This document shows positions 31,801-38,266 of a DNA stretch of 64,000 nucleotides, piece by piece. The stretch's first letter is position 1. Each line of letters starts with the position of its first letter. The notes below the pieces were generated by a model. It was not told the DNA's origin. It saw only the letters and a list, made by a program, of their open reading frames with translations, and did not search any database. Both the position numbers and the translations under genes were made by a program. Source of the stretch: an uncultured Clostridia bacterium (GTDB taxonomy: Bacteria; Bacillota; Clostridia; Christensenellales; UBA1242); the NCBI GenBank assembly GCA_947624415.1, contig CANQKH010000005.1, positions 24,969 through 88,968 of the forward strand. Direction: 5' to 3'.

Positions 31801-34800
31801 TGTATATTTATGGACAATTCTCAACTGCTCACGCCGGCACAGGAATTCCAGTTGTAATGGAAGGAGAAAACAGACTTGAACTTCGTGGCGAGACGGCTAA
31901 AAATTATAAACTTGCAAGTTCATATTCTGGAACTATCACTCAGCACGCAATAATTGGAGAAGTCAGCCTTACATTAAAATACACTTCATATGAATATGCA
32001 ACAATCTACGAGGAAATGGACTTAAATGTTATAAAACTTGATGAAATGTTTAGCGGTATTGAATTATTTATTGAAGGTATTGGCAGCGACCTTGTAAACG
32101 GATTTGTTACATTGGAAGGAATTGCCATAGATGAGGAAAACTTATCAGTTGGTGCGGGATATCTCAAAGTAGGCAAGGAAATGCCTATAAGAGTTATATT
32201 TGCTACAAATGACCTCATTGGCTTGTCAGCAAATGGTTATGAAGTTAAGATTGAAATCACTCCAAGAGAGTTGGATTTAAAAGACGAAATAACTATAATC
32301 AAGAAATATGACGGAACAAAGGTAGTTAAGAATATTGATAAAACAATAAATTCATCACTTTTACCTTCAAAGGGCAATGGAAAATTCGACGATGTATTTA
32401 TCGATGTTGAAAAATGCGAGTATGATAATTACGAATTAGGAACTTGGGACGTCAATATTGTTCTTGGCGGCGAAGATGCGGCAAACTATTTACCATTAAA
32501 AGTAAAGGGAAGCATAGTTAAGCATAAAATTAATGTTTATGTAAATCAAATTGAAGAAAATGAGACCCTTGTTCCAGGCGGAAAGTTCGTAGACGGAATT
32601 AAAATGCCAGAAAGGGAATTAAAATTTGAATTATCTTATCCATTAAGTGAAGAGTTTGATTTGAATGATATTGCATTCCCAAGAAGAGATGGCTATCGTG
32701 CAGTAAAGTGGATGTATCAAGATGAAATGGGAACCTTTAAACCATTTGCAGATGATATTGATACAGTTTTAGATCGCGTAGCACTTGCATCTGGAGAGGG
32801 TGATGGTGAATTAACACTCTATATCCAGTGGGAAATCATCAAATATGAATTAAAAATCAGCGTTGATGATGTTCCAGATTACAGAAACTACACCGTAACT
32901 TCAACAACAGGAAAAGGAGTTGAAGGTGATAGTGAAAATGGTTATAAGTTAGAATATTACACAAGCGTAGAGATTGCATTTGAAGCAGACAAAGGCTACG
33001 TAATCAATACTATAGCAGCGACAAAACTCAATGCTGTGGACAAAAATATTGAAGCAAACTTTAACACAAGATGTAATGCAACTTTGACTAATATTACAGG
33101 AGAAAATGCTTTAAGACTTACATTTACACCAATCAAAGTAGAATTTGTTTTAGATCCAAACATTCCAGTCTTAGGCGATTATCCAAATAATATTAAAGAA
33201 AAATTGGTTAGAAAAGACCATGAAGCAACAACATTTAAGGTTGATTATCAAGCACTTGCCGATACAATATTGCCACAACTTCAAGTAACTGACGGAACAT
33301 ATGTGTTGAGCGGATATAATTACATATTTGATGGAGAGTATCCATTAGATATGGGGCTTGATAAACTTATAGAAAAATGTTATCCTGATATTTCTTCAGA
33401 CGTAACCATTGAATTAAAAGCACAATGGAAGGGAGTAAGATATCAAATCAAATTTGACCCAACAGAAGGCGACTTTAATGGTAAACCTGACACAATAGAA
33501 GCATACTTCGGCGAGAGTCTACCAACTTTGCCAATCCCAGAACGTGCAGGAATGGAAGTAATAAGGTGGAATTGTGCTGATGGTATGAGCTACAACACGG
33601 ATAACCTCTTAGTATCTATTGGAAATCCAGCAATTTCTGAGGGGCAATCAACGCCAGAATATTACACATTAATATTGACTGCTGAATGGGAATATATTCC
33701 TCATCAAATTACAATAAATTTTGATGACAATATTAAAATTTATTTAAATGGTGAATTATTAGAGCAAGGAAAACCATATGTTCATACTCTAAAATACAAT
33801 GATGCTTTAAGACTTATAATAGAACCTGAAGCCGGATATTCATTCAAATACACCAAAAACTCAGACTTTGTTGTTGATGTAATGAACAACGATGTTGAGA
33901 TTACAAAAGTTGCCGAAGATTGTGAAATAACCTTTAATGTTACACCAAAGCCATATGAATTATATTTCTATCACGATGGCAGGGTGTCGAATTATGAGAT
34001 TTATATTTATCAAGCAGATGGCGACAACCTACTAGAAACGGAGGAAAAATTAATAAGAAAAGTTGAAAATTCTCCACACGAACAGGTATTTACAGGTCAA
34101 TTTGTAGTTGTTAAATTTACTGGTAGCAGAGGCTATGTATTTGATAATAAAGATAAGAATATTGATTTCACTGGTGGAAATAGAAAATTGATGCTAGAAA
34201 CCCAACTTGAAGGTGCTGACGGAAAAGTATTAAAGTGTATTGTGAGCAACTTTGGTCAGATTACCGCCGATCAAGCATCATTAACAGTTAGGACTGTTCC
34301 AGGCAATGTTCATATTACTTATAAAGGTTTATCTCAATTAGATACATTGAATTTCAATAGCAAACGTCAAGATCTTTCAAATAAAGAGGTAGGCGAATTT
34401 GATATTGAAGCAGGTTCAACCCTTGAAATTTCAGGAACTCTAAGTTTTGGGTATACTGAATTTAACTTCACAACATCTGATAATGAAATTATTATTGTTA
34501 CTATAGAAAACAACTATAATGCTGATCATAATGTCTTTGTATTCTATGCAAAATTGCAAAATTATTTTGAAGATTTTACAATAGAATTCAAATCAAAACC
34601 AAGAATATTTGAATTTTCATTGTCCTCACAATCTCCATCGCTTGGAAAGGTAAGCGAAGGTATCGAACGACAGCAAGTTGAATATGGTGGCACTTTGAAA
34701 TTAGGACAAGAGGAATTAGACAGAGCATATGAATTTGCCGGCTGGTTTATTGGAGATACGAGAATATGCGAGATTTCAAATTGCGAACTTGTGTTGGGAG

Positions 34801-37800
34801 TAGATTTGAGGTCGACCCAACTTTCAAATGAAGATGAAAATGGAATAATTAACATTGAAGTAAGATATCAAGTTAAGATTGTAGATGAACAATTCAGTGT
34901 TGTTGGTCGTGGTTCGATTACTATAACGCGAGAAAATGATAGTGATTCTTTGGATGTTTTATCGGGCGAGCAAACAATATGGAAAATTGTTCAAGGTCAA
35001 AATATTTATATTCAACTTAATCCAAATGAAGGCTACATTCTTGATACATTGTTAATTGATGGAACATTAAAGACGCCAAGCGATTATGGATATGATGAGA
35101 CAAACAAAAGGTTGCAAATATTCATTGACTGGTATAATCCAGTAGAATCTATTCAAATTTCATTTAAAGCAGGGCAGGCAACAATAATTGTTCAGGCAGT
35201 TACATCTATCAGCAATACAAGAATTCCAGGAACAACAGCAGGCGGAAAGATATTCATAACTGATGAAAATGGCAATAAATTGCCAGAAGATGTTTACAAG
35301 CCATATAACAATGACTTAATAATTGGTGGTAATTATTCAATTGATTCTTATACCGATGTAATATTGTATTTCATTATAGAGGCAAAAGAAGGCTTTACTC
35401 CAAATATTATAACAACTCAAGGTGTTACAGTAAGCGGCCTTGTAAAAAATGGCATTCTCGTATACACAGTATTTGGACTTAAAAATAACAGCATAATTCA
35501 AGCAGTGTTTACTGCAAAAGAAAATACTGTAAACATTCATTTTGAAGTTGAAGGTCAAAAGGAACAGGCAGTTGCTGGAAGAGTTTTGGTTGACACATCA
35601 TCAAACTTAATAAAATCAAATCCAAGAAATGGTTACTATGCAGATGTTGGCATAATTACTGGAGAAAATCTTGTATTCAATCTTTACTTATATCCATCAT
35701 TTGTATTTGATACAGAAGACAGCGTTGTAAAATATCATATTATTTATGGTGGCAGTGATGAATTTGCAGAGGGAAGCATTAAGGTTAGCGATGTAAAACC
35801 ATGCTCAATAGAGACAACAGGATTTAGCAGCATGATTACATTTACAGTTGAAAATGTTACAACAGATGCAGAGATAATATTCTATGTATTGCCAAAAGAA
35901 TTTTCAATTAAATTCAAAGTGCTTGATGACAGCCCAGAAATAGTTATGTCAAAGAAGATTATTTATGGTCAACAATGGTCATTAAATAACTTACCAGCAG
36001 ACGAAAAGGGCAGAATATTGGCCACAAGACCAAACTTCTCATTCGTTGGATACTTTACAAAACCATTGGGTAATGGAACATTAGTTATAGACAGATATGG
36101 AGAAGTTCAAGATATATGGAGATTTAGTGGTTATTCTTCAAATGGTGCGGGCGTATATGTTGCAGATGATAACTATGACCCTAACCATGATACATTCACT
36201 CTTTATGCCGCTTGGACATATGATACGGCAGACATTCAAATACAATTTGTTCCTCAAAGTATTGTAGTAGATAGAACAAATTATTCAATAGAATCGGTTA
36301 TAACAAACCTTCGTGAGGCCGATGCTTGGATAGGTCAAGAAAGCAAATGGGCTGCAAGAATTGCCGTTGGCTCTCGATTGAACATTTCTGCAATTAATTT
36401 TGAAGGTTATGTATTTGATAAATTTACACTTCAATTTGGAAATAGTGAGGGGGTTGTAAAACCTGCAAACTTCACATTAGAACTTGAAATGGGCGTTTAT
36501 ATTTTGACGGCATACTACAGGCCAACCATCACAATAAAGATTGTCAATACAAACAATGACCTTGCCGATGGTGGAACGGGTTATGCAAGACAAAATGGAA
36601 ACAATGTTGAAAATAGTTATGACCCAGAAGCACTACTTTCTATTGTTGCAAAAGCAAATGAAGGTTACAATTTCATAAAGTGGCAAATACTTAGAAATGG
36701 AATCTATGTAGACCTCGATGGAAAAGGTGAACTTAATGCCAGTGGCGAATATGTTTACAATTTCCAATCTGTAATGAATGAATCAATAACGTTAATTGCT
36801 TACTTTGAAGGAAAAACAATTGCATTAAAATTTGACGATAGTGAAATTCAAGGATATCACCAAATAGTTTCTAAGAAATTAAATGGGGTAGAACTTTTAA
36901 CGAATGAAATAACCGCTTATGTTGGCGATGTATTCACAGTTGTTATTAATAAAATTCCTGGTTACAACATTAATATAGAAAATACAGGCCTTACAGTATT
37001 GTCAATTTCACAAGATGGAAGTTTTGCATTGTATACATTAGAATGCAAATTAACCTATGATGTGCTTGAAAAAGTTGATGAAAACTCATACAAGAAAGTC
37101 ATAAAGATAGGGCTCTTAAAAGAAGAATTAACATTTAATTTCACATATACTGTTTTAGATCCTGTCGATGATGCTGAGAATTCAAGAGGCGGCTTTGTAA
37201 ATATTGTCAACGTCAATAACAACTTAATTCAAATTGACAATAATGGTTTGTATAAGAATAAATACGGAGAGAATTTTGCAATAAATGTTGTAAGAAACAG
37301 CAATTATCGACTTGTTAACATAAATTTGAGACGTATGATTGAAGGTATTGGAATGCAAGGATATGACATTACAGCATATATGGATGAAAATAATCAAATC
37401 ATATTTAATAAATCTTTAATGGACAGATTCTTTGCATATCAAATATACATCGATATTACATTCCAGAGATTACAATGGGATGATGAAGAGATTATTGGTT
37501 CACTATACAGCATAGTTGAAGACGAGGATGAATCCTATGTTGTCGCAGACCTCACAGGAAGCGGAACAGAAGAAGACCCTTATATAATCTCAAGTGCAAC
37601 GGAATTTGCATTAATGTCATACCTTGTAAATAATGGCTATGTAAATTATGTGGGAGAAAAATATAGCGAAGCATACTACATGGTTATAAACAATATTGAT
37701 TTTGAAGGAAGATTCTGGATTCCTATTGGATCTGAAGAGAATCCTTTTGAAGGATTTATTGATTTAGGAAAGTGCGACTTCTATAATATAGAACACATTA

Positions 37801-38006
37801 AAATTTATACAAATCCTCCAACATCTCATAGTGGGCTGTTCTGGCACATTGGAAAAGAAGGAAACGTTAAAGAGGATAATAGCATATTAATCATTGTATT
37901 GCTTTCAATATCCATCCCAATTTTCATTCTCATAATAATCTTGATTATAATCTTGATTTTGAGAAAGAAGAAGAAAGATGAGCTTGACGACATCTCGAAT
38001 CAATAA
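16830..38006 (+). CDS. giant membrane-anchored surface protein (7058 residues)
   Basis: A single uninterrupted frame of 21 kb with a GGAGGAAA site. The N terminus has a basic-hydrophobic signal peptide (to about residue 45). A GLUG-like module with the motif WAPIGTKENPFKG (residue 101) follows. The middle is an array of beta-rich repeats: InlB/Flg_new-like units (GYTCNGW near 1666, GYTHEGY near 3181, GYRAVKW near 5287, FSFVGYF near 6401). YDG/MBG-like units also occur (ITKVFDGNNN near 2813, ISKDYDGN near 3051, LNKTYDKET near 4846, IIKKYDGT near 5157). Near the C terminus a second WIPIGSEENPFEG motif (6963) precedes a membrane span (about 7018-7044) and an RKKKKDELDD tail. No LPXTG sortase motif. 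Likely a long stalk-like adhesin or surface-layer component; ligand unknown. Confidence 0.88.
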   Translation: MFRKMLKKCYLLVAILLMAGGIFCLLPSRLEDSLNFSNQSSAATISKGEKYGQSDVYIIHAGSTGAEELGEIAKSIGANESTYTSATFYLEGDIDLDGQFWAPIGTKENPFKGVFYGNGHKISNLLITEELSIDKSYLGLFGYIDGATIADLRIGGNNVFNVKTTPTSYGTMVGYAASSAIINCYEESVNKKLTVGDPDSSTDFTPVNMYSIGGGTSSIIYEGACYLGKFDENNENDKLAEIVDPESGTATKATNVTRDTEKTGISTGYVSTFTVDQPTWSATEDSYKGHSTTTLISGYYGFYKVVNGKAEEFYNPFKGDKTTGGTDVTTKGIRVLLKISEGKMVIDTSSPSKAGIFLKDNFIQRSEVNETNKADNEGKVFALKEGVKLTMPVVSSSEKAEMTEEASPILVNFDAKHGGETVNHKTIGKARTASTEQLVGETKSNTYPYDMSFLTYFSLYTGYVRRLGYDFAGIHKKGSSSNLDFNITVEETTKNEKLTTNADVPTDFLNQFPYACTGDVATGDKYEMGWTRNNDPRNFNIKLVMASDEGSNFSSNFDIVEDAIDLSVQDLPETPDKKENALALSSSKGRFKEYTISSDSVLTDDTFKFSITLQSGYRITLPTLIKVGDGEDAQYFPQPIENDTEFLLNGDVASKTSGIYPNFTGSSGEKEKYKKGTNYDVYSPTYIYGEWVNEKTTYKMVENVKTVDKPGFDTNSNIDKTYNFTIGNIVGAGGTVYLVVERDWLKVDVTPEQNTAVVGDDGNLKYTWSLLQSKAATAGSITEDGTNFFFYSYDGGFTPVPQDLQVSEDDKETEEDDDKFVRNISLSQPASGRIYLYLRRGEKPVVKLAMEEKYILGISNQTMSTSPQDDGARFTSTGSPNILKQTKAGVTSSAVGYFQVWIFNIEFSDVANGDYDKALNDNHKLTIVCGSLLTRVTANFYEIKNVTNEGETKIVTTLIENETDLAGLAVFVNPSNLETDQLPSTADDGLGSGNAKTVGLSDASEGTATDSIYVAKNTKFQAAYFKLKDEKTGSTSGEYNLTDDESYYTYWTGSKILVNATLNGDSSLNYTIDVYFKQRTYDVTIQYKIEDGVNEVEIKNNLNYLFDTAPTNYTDQAVGKFSDPISFTLGEIGRGVLSFKSASVSGSTDLSGPSLTSTIQQSGTSTEGGPGTVAGTSASDVDETPGKYDFDFTLGYYDTTITFTFVYKSVDFKISKLYYDGDTIDGAMTAIEKIFKFNFNDGAEGPSLSLVETSGVNGDKGSKISSISISSQYYLLKWYIKGTASVAVSGTGLDVFMSDQTALEAIAKEVGGTNALEVEFGGLMPYVGLRTVTVYYSVNPVSENDVLCADTAGNLLDGKDRKQKVGEISWNIKEGKANVLSDLSDEVFFNVGYILKGYSALAGTITWDETGKTYTLEIKDFARLFAGGAGAEFLGDEGTGLTAWSAFAVGATAEECSTDLAAIWEAITYKLQIDSQNDQQITVKLGSSISYSLPATTSSDYKLGFANYTIQYGEAGKEGSTTSKATGDKDEGYVVTGYKLYQSGDETNGKVVNSGEEYTITAQILYDILTNNSTYRFQENDATHPIIIKTLREPATYYLILAASPYYHYNWNDDSGIGEKITDESNSALNGAIRIKVKYKSLPTDLNALMQENATDSTAKKLEVVRDGYTCNGWVLANDDGTQQLNQALYTFKTEFDHQDVMIVPTWARDISKETVTSLISYEPSSEQDEAKKEVTYYMGYNKQVATGTIGGDNLGAGSNEPGDRGRSGTLLLNGEYIKSYKFDISFVSDDKTPITKQYSTTSKDGLTLADLSEGSGKYTVKFTIEVGEVLNLTPRVLETYTVSSEEITITLKKNVIKFIEYSLTSVYTGTSTFVVPDERYTKQNNFGSFLFEYSWDGKANAEAIGSVVGEVNYFVNPTIIGSGDDGSDYNVSVVNKTLRWKLNTDQIGALQNQEGSLYYFGANPNYSLIFENVFKGKNGVSGYFVNIENAVELQKAKFTISFPNGTGYAIPDVETLICDDFEPGRISYTGYDSEKIEFTYTLGKLTLKAAKSDGTLIASGQWRGNENHDLDSATFNVYDLIITGHESELDTNFEWNISTSSLFEFLDTSKALKFEYTVGYVVAREGKLQNAEKYKDQINKISIDTIKVNDVEYEIVDPNQGTVYFENREQLGTSRRAYLIYYYDNVNNKLIIYIDTDLLNGTGSITKVGLSYNLNLSNENSDALVLLGNAPVDSSADIENLVETSNNSGYTFTISPLAEYDKVNYKMLLSDAVKVSLDFNKGWEVKEGENRSKAEFYVSVDGPYTISVPQYGYDGITFKTFDLQANSRIKFDSSSESGGYVFTSTKGGPAENVTARWSFNSIVVTPKGSPIPIEKYASKTAITIDLTEMVDFSLPAQGLITSQSYQLQRDGQTFDATSSFTGGILGSGLITFSLFERNNKNFATTDLTGDYKLIITIKFHDGEEQSQTVNFDVHITIKINQIDVNITDDTKRLEYNNTGNRQEDIKLAFMLNGGADKEKDSLLSALKTTDNQSSIYNVYWTCAKSLKDVDNYTIKFIIESQYQKIFQFTTGEFEKEVSFEIYQFTIKLGEEQYYVQINFSKSFGENDPLFEKEIEVFTKTKDKVTLRFSRADTSDEIGEYALEFIAITSDNSDNYRVDTTGFDATSNSKFKINKPSGGLKIEILDHNLNYIYNGKTLSTISATYLGEDLYKLSGVIDGTDQEVETTFKLYFGNKISIPDNVRASYAEHLKFTVTPKKVVGKYEISVEITGTVHGQDQSLAETWGGVSFVNSDGVTDKTKAYVEVTKRDLYITGITKVFDGNNNISYNTASEDECNCTITFRTGDNEGLVTIEGVVDKVIISGRIPGENTHRVGTYSLDSKSVGTSGIYINAGADDLGGCYTLKIDSAEAKVTPSSKKVTISGEQELDYGSIVDSGDGTGIYTSQEALEKLLSVLKLNYSSEGFGTDGKINKESFTVTKVVISDAAYSTGHYLKVKEENEGKYSITITVISPDFFLDGENAEEQYESSQTIEVLINKVKLTISNSPNNNISKDYDGNVSLPEIEREFGEDASPFIASGLLKGDRLYVNEGHFVSPLIGEQEIEITLDVNDDHANYDITYNDLHGTIRAIILYFNKDVHEDEFVKDNENVVGKEGQIVVEFKDNSVPNLIDNILKTVLTRKGYTHEGYSYNGNSIADIKNNGDLSAAFLQAAVDAGKEGLDLYVVWSRNELIVTIETYDTNTKERSHTEISWTGSTSRDPENPITEKGDNKITITALYFDSFDDIKLNVGSGYKIKNIPTEYMKKIEGVFDKEGEGTRIGRFSLSNVQGTHNNETGKEEFTVKIEIVEFEIKVVLNENNTDSKFELQAIEGAWKDKTRTLTYSQWTEAANDLPETLYSKGYLWAFAGWELKGVASVGDNVWARINGDELTTDTEIFTFDATWELGEFKLKITTSHTTDIKVVVDDTTLERQTAAEGDYYIIHFTESPVISIKGEEFYRNNYTKACVTGKNNGVSDTMGRDGNYDVITVTSIEGDITVNIDYVEAQITIKTKANARDGSVLVSPINGSEKESSVIKAIYQIGLGTMNLNDFFTSQSSIKTDRYLCTTGTYTQIGWKYVNADGIEQEKLYDINTDVIDIKELIRELLGTSGEYHPNKDDSITLNAVFQGDMYEVTFVIGQELIDAYNCAFVEGGGTSTTKSIRYGDILKDTDIPVFAPANFEFIWAIQDDSSIETFAANKPFISTSFISADHVMTLTAKKGIANYQIKFEINNHSADQEVKVFLADGTDITNSAVPVMNGETITFTFTLPVGYTINQDTINAQGFKFEVDNSRNIQAHEETFKIIKADAESEQPEITIYIEVIAKEYKIKFKVTPDYETVNKKGNADPIEETTIHYDELGNDVFGDSNITYTRGGYRIGKLVTAKGELFATYISETEIDYSGSKFFTNKNERWVYTNDAAEDVEVYIVWHLDDADYINVIPTPVNGHYYNEGEQVIATSRLEIDGSTAAFNEILKNGETITDVYYVIEDGRPISVKEVADFALNYINAIKKSITVNITIQDSSYLRDDHGSVRTVTVTFDVELKPAVIIVKGANIVGYYTGSSYYWPVAENNYGELYYYDADLASETWHKVTYINKIDKVEFVDEREVDLMEKYCVGTNYKLKYFFTTLPDFKLSNYNGFVDNKDGKYTYTTDEMLEEGDNNYKVFGTIQEAQIVLTFQESGYFNGLTQRVQDPQMEILGGSDEFSVTNLVVTTKSTGLDTYNQTTQFTFGWTLTRTVAGMEAIEASEEFKSKNFKFVFSPDTYYSIITTDNAYKVTFGVQYFDVEELALQDVTTGDYIKIDSFQYDANDVEDAGKYSKFGETFNYFDKGVLIMTVTGNGQGEFYVWITKGKSVTFNLSAVKVELQVLKWNWKNEYSDTPEQLRSLLEKLNAESLSKSTMDLTVEPAVAERNYVAVLTDYIAVRLRYKDSDKEATEESNEKYVYIRTNNEISIPNALEWVGFDFKGWDVEGSGLELRTDTIYCPFEHDLKAVNIYAKYEISEPDVEGIGDEKWVFQAHLAKSGDDSFENIKFSSIWKDGKIKNRNDDSISYYFNIYKGEELITVLGDESFNLPANTTSNGKYRMNIRLERSGAIVYKQVEKDVYFTIEVTKLTMVAPEAKNLVTDSTDLVFTYKNEAFDDKIEFEFNCLGIENTTFDKLHNLETSSYYFKLGGKSETEIKLAGEYTLMLVLDETIFDNEKLDGGDYCFAYTVNVNKAILPINEEDIIALNVADKFYGAADPVFENLSKQINNEEVYFSLTREKGESRGLYPFHGESLNDNYNIQLSEGLSFEIKELDATLIIRTKDNKKLNKTYDKETTEFILEYSNRIWTIKLGFVSAELELAYKTDDSDEEHELTIGTDMYAHALEKIHAFDSYDVLYVYGPSYDADEYSGPESILYDGEGAFKDYQFIIDYEITQRELQIKSITKEFDRSPIIDIGIGSVEYLNRVEGDDVYIYGQFSTAHAGTGIPVVMEGENRLELRGETAKNYKLASSYSGTITQHAIIGEVSLTLKYTSYEYATIYEEMDLNVIKLDEMFSGIELFIEGIGSDLVNGFVTLEGIAIDEENLSVGAGYLKVGKEMPIRVIFATNDLIGLSANGYEVKIEITPRELDLKDEITIIKKYDGTKVVKNIDKTINSSLLPSKGNGKFDDVFIDVEKCEYDNYELGTWDVNIVLGGEDAANYLPLKVKGSIVKHKINVYVNQIEENETLVPGGKFVDGIKMPERELKFELSYPLSEEFDLNDIAFPRRDGYRAVKWMYQDEMGTFKPFADDIDTVLDRVALASGEGDGELTLYIQWEIIKYELKISVDDVPDYRNYTVTSTTGKGVEGDSENGYKLEYYTSVEIAFEADKGYVINTIAATKLNAVDKNIEANFNTRCNATLTNITGENALRLTFTPIKVEFVLDPNIPVLGDYPNNIKEKLVRKDHEATTFKVDYQALADTILPQLQVTDGTYVLSGYNYIFDGEYPLDMGLDKLIEKCYPDISSDVTIELKAQWKGVRYQIKFDPTEGDFNGKPDTIEAYFGESLPTLPIPERAGMEVIRWNCADGMSYNTDNLLVSIGNPAISEGQSTPEYYTLILTAEWEYIPHQITINFDDNIKIYLNGELLEQGKPYVHTLKYNDALRLIIEPEAGYSFKYTKNSDFVVDVMNNDVEITKVAEDCEITFNVTPKPYELYFYHDGRVSNYEIYIYQADGDNLLETEEKLIRKVENSPHEQVFTGQFVVVKFTGSRGYVFDNKDKNIDFTGGNRKLMLETQLEGADGKVLKCIVSNFGQITADQASLTVRTVPGNVHITYKGLSQLDTLNFNSKRQDLSNKEVGEFDIEAGSTLEISGTLSFGYTEFNFTTSDNEIIIVTIENNYNADHNVFVFYAKLQNYFEDFTIEFKSKPRIFEFSLSSQSPSLGKVSEGIERQQVEYGGTLKLGQEELDRAYEFAGWFIGDTRICEISNCELVLGVDLRSTQLSNEDENGIINIEVRYQVKIVDEQFSVVGRGSITITRENDSDSLDVLSGEQTIWKIVQGQNIYIQLNPNEGYILDTLLIDGTLKTPSDYGYDETNKRLQIFIDWYNPVESIQISFKAGQATIIVQAVTSISNTRIPGTTAGGKIFITDENGNKLPEDVYKPYNNDLIIGGNYSIDSYTDVILYFIIEAKEGFTPNIITTQGVTVSGLVKNGILVYTVFGLKNNSIIQAVFTAKENTVNIHFEVEGQKEQAVAGRVLVDTSSNLIKSNPRNGYYADVGIITGENLVFNLYLYPSFVFDTEDSVVKYHIIYGGSDEFAEGSIKVSDVKPCSIETTGFSSMITFTVENVTTDAEIIFYVLPKEFSIKFKVLDDSPEIVMSKKIIYGQQWSLNNLPADEKGRILATRPNFSFVGYFTKPLGNGTLVIDRYGEVQDIWRFSGYSSNGAGVYVADDNYDPNHDTFTLYAAWTYDTADIQIQFVPQSIVVDRTNYSIESVITNLREADAWIGQESKWAARIAVGSRLNISAINFEGYVFDKFTLQFGNSEGVVKPANFTLELEMGVYILTAYYRPTITIKIVNTNNDLADGGTGYARQNGNNVENSYDPEALLSIVAKANEGYNFIKWQILRNGIYVDLDGKGELNASGEYVYNFQSVMNESITLIAYFEGKTIALKFDDSEIQGYHQIVSKKLNGVELLTNEITAYVGDVFTVVINKIPGYNINIENTGLTVLSISQDGSFALYTLECKLTYDVLEKVDENSYKKVIKIGLLKEELTFNFTYTVLDPVDDAENSRGGFVNIVNVNNNLIQIDNNGLYKNKYGENFAINVVRNSNYRLVNINLRRMIEGIGMQGYDITAYMDENNQIIFNKSLMDRFFAYQIYIDITFQRLQWDDEEIIGSLYSIVEDEDESYVVADLTGSGTEEDPYIISSATEFALMSYLVNNGYVNYVGEKYSEAYYMVINNIDFEGRFWIPIGSEENPFEGFIDLGKCDFYNIEHIKIYTNPPTSHSGLFWHIGKEGNVKEDNSILIIVLLSISIPIFILIIILIIILILRKKKKDELDDISNQ

Positions 38007-38044
38007 AAACGGTTAGAAAATTCTATCGTAATTTGTTTACAAAA

Positions 38045-38076
38045 AAGAGGTTCAACATTTTAAAGTTGAACCTCTT
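38045..38076 (+). terminator. terminator of the giant gene
   Basis: Perfect 12-bp stem, AAGAGGTTCAAC (38045-38056) with GTTGAACCTCTT (38065-38076), and an 8-base loop. The trailing T run is short (CTTG), so release may be inefficient. Confidence 0.7.
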
Positions 38077-38215
38077 CTTGTATTCAAATGAAAATTTAGA
38101 AAAAATATAAGTAAAAATCATGTTTTTTGTTAAAATTTCATTAAATTTTCATAAAATTTATAAAATTATTAATAAATTATATTAAAAACATTTGAAAAAT
38201 ATTTTTGCGTTTTTG

Positions 38216-38244
38216 TTATATTTGGATAAAATTCCTCATAGATT
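38216..38244 (+). promoter_or_regulatory. candidate sigma-E (sporulation) promoter of spoIVA
   Basis: TTATATT (38216-38222), 14 bases, then CATAGATT (38237-38244). This fits the Bacillus sigma-E consensus (KMATATT, 14-15, CATACAHT) with one mismatch in each box. spoIVA is a known sigma-E gene in Bacillus. The expected start near 38251 leaves a short leader with GGAGG before ATG 38267. Confidence 0.5.
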
Positions 38245-38266
38245 ATCTTGTCGCATGGAGGATAAA

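Noticed and set aside
37860..38006. Sortase (LPXTG) anchor at the end of the giant protein
   Set aside because: No LPXTG-like motif before the hydrophobic segment; a plain transmembrane anchor with Lys tail fits better.
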